DNA of 49,900 bases from Chloromonas sp. AAM2. Taxonomy: Eukaryota > Chlorophyta > Chlorophyceae > Chlamydomonadales > Chlamydomonadaceae. Position numbers and translations under genes: made by a program. The DNA lies in contig QAXH01005775.1 in the NCBI GenBank assembly GCA_004335635.1, positions 3,866-53,765 of the forward strand, written 5' to 3'. The notes beneath the pieces were generated by a model. It did no database searches. It was not told the DNA's origin and saw only the letters and a program-made list of their open reading frames with translations. Shown here in pieces: positions 48,901-49,900 of this stretch; position 1 is the first letter of the stretch; each line of letters opens with the position of its first letter.

Positions 48901-49900
48901 CAGTGTGGCGGTGGAGGGACTGTTTAAGGCTGTGGAGAAGGCAACACTCGCCAACACTGAACCGTAAGTCTGTACAAGGTGCAGTGTGTGATGCTTAGGG
49001 TAAAACGTGCTTTGTGTAATGCGCAGTGTGCAGTGTATAGGCTGGAGGGGTGCCCAGGCCCAGGCAATGGTAAATCCTGAGTGTTTTGCTGGGAGTAGAT
49101 TGGGAAGCATGGAGCAGGGAAGGGGTGTTTACCAGCCCTGGGTTTACAACACAAAGAGGATCAAGGCGTTTGGGTGCGGAGCTGGCATGGAAGGCGGGTC
49201 TTACAGTTAAACAATAATCATTGTGTCAGCACATGCTGTGCAGCCCTGAGGCCAGCGGATACCGCTTCTGACAGTCTCCACTTGTGTGGGAATGGCCCAA
49301 ACCCAGCAGGCGACCGCTCAGTGCTGTTTTTATTGCAGGCTGGGTCTTGACGAGTCTGGCTACCTACTTCAGGCCCTATGCTGCGTCCACAAAGCGGAAC
49401 AACGCCACCCTGCACTCGTGCAGCGCTGCATGGCAGATGTGAGGCTTAAGTTGGATGACCTCAGACGCTCCCACACGCAGACAGCCGGGGCAATCGTCCC
49501 TGTACCAAACGTGCGGCAAACACAGCAACAGCTGGTAGAGCAGCAGCCATCGAAATGCTGGGAAGGGATACGTGGAAGGCAAGGCGATGGTATGGCATGG
49601 GTTGTAGAAGGGGAGCAGGCTCCTCAGCAGGAACCAATCAGCAGTGGTACTGCAGCAACGGGGGCAGAAAACGTGCAGGGACATGGCAGGCTGCAGGGGT
49701 TGCCGTTGATGGATGAAGTTACTGCTCGAGGATTGCAGGGGCAGGTGACACATGAGCAGCCGCAGCTGCTGAACAGCGACACAGAACAACTGCAACAGCA
49801 CCAGGAGCAGCATCAGAATGCCGTTCAGCAGTCAGACAGCAGGGCACTGGTCGACGAGGGCAGCAGGCAAGCTAGCCAGGCAGCTCTGGATAGCCAAGGC
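45945..49900 (+). CDS. Probable organelle-targeted helical-repeat protein (FASTK/HPR-like?), 3' end beyond window
   Basis: Proposed exons: 45945-45995, 46090-46974, 47316-47783, about 48086-48216 (acceptor uncertain), 48550-48963 and 49339 to the window edge, still open. The first exon encodes MRGTCSLAAWALLKTRQ, a basic, amphipathic possible mitochondrial or plastid presequence, and joins exon 2 in phase 0. Residues 18-250 are Ser/Thr/Gln/Pro-rich linker. From about 250 onward there are tandem alpha-helical segments: LSQALTDVTALARRC, ENLVQAVEAISYADSALV, FSVTDVLHMLRAAQKTAFI, SIETMRNALELYGAMQYK and LTPQQLVGFLPPCAHVGYRHAEL. The alternation of a Leu-rich helix, an acidic helix and Gly-Tyr resembles FASTK/heptatricopeptide or OPR-like repeats, which bind RNA in organelles. 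The final part is Gln-rich. I cannot assign the family firmly, and any C-terminal RAP domain would lie outside the window. Confidence 0.55.
48317..48451. repeat. Imperfect foldback (inverted repeat) in intron
   Basis: The arm 48317-48352 is the imperfect reverse complement of 48417-48451 (shared CAGCCTGTTTAT and TTGCATAA words), with a loop of about 64 bp. The left arm's edge, CAGGCTGAAACTCAGC, is also directly repeated at 48345-48360 and about 48387-48402. The structure sits in the intron after 48216 and resembles a small decayed MITE or hairpin. Confidence 0.65.

Noticed and set aside
1..49900. Prokaryotic-type systems (CRISPR, toxin-antitoxin, phage, integrons)
   Set aside because: All coding is split by spliceosomal introns. 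The tandem repeats lack CRISPR-like spacer structure, and no Shine-Dalgarno-led gene clusters are present.

Overview
This window is nuclear DNA of an intron-rich eukaryote, most likely a green alga (chlorophyte). Every gene is split into many short exons with GT-AG borders, usually GTGAGT-type donors and TGCAG acceptors. The products include a plant-type chloroplast psbA translation factor (HCF173) and a TPLATE/TSET-complex subunit. I found no operons, CRISPR arrays, IS elements, rRNA or tRNA genes. I built the exon models by hand from open frames, splice sites and phase continuity. For eight of the nine genes the exon lengths and phases are consistent from end to end, or to the window edge; bL28m is the exception.

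Layout: (1) 164-4631 (+), 3' part of a TWD40-2-like TPLATE-complex subunit with an 11-copy F[Q/E]GLSPA motif array. (2) 5069-11175 (-), single-pass membrane protein with signal peptide, coiled coil, lumenal beta-propeller and Gly/Met-rich tail. (3) 11409-15662 (+), HCF173. (4) 16734-17927 (-), mitochondrial ribosomal protein bL28m, middle uncertain. (5) 18139-23860 (+), uridine kinase/uracil phosphoribosyltransferase fusion (UKL). (6) 25711-29722 (+), 1162-residue low-complexity membrane protein of unknown function. (7) 31285-37310 (-), helical protein ending in a MYND zinc finger. (8) 37523-44127 (+), ArsB-type arsenite/anion transporter with about 600 extra residues in its central loop. (9) 45945-49900 (+), probable organelle-targeted helical-repeat protein, open at the window edge.

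The genes serve unrelated housekeeping jobs: endocytosis, photosystem II synthesis, mitochondrial translation, pyrimidine salvage and metalloid efflux. Their arrangement is more notable. Three divergent pairs (2/3, 4/5, 7/8) have start codons only about 210-235 bp apart, while 3' ends face spacers of 0.4-1.9 kb. Introns and spacers carry several minisatellites, microsatellites and degenerate duplications. I see no obvious novel multi-gene system. The most interesting items are the motif array in gene 1, the giant loop in the ArsB protein, and the unrecognised membrane proteins (genes 2 and 6).
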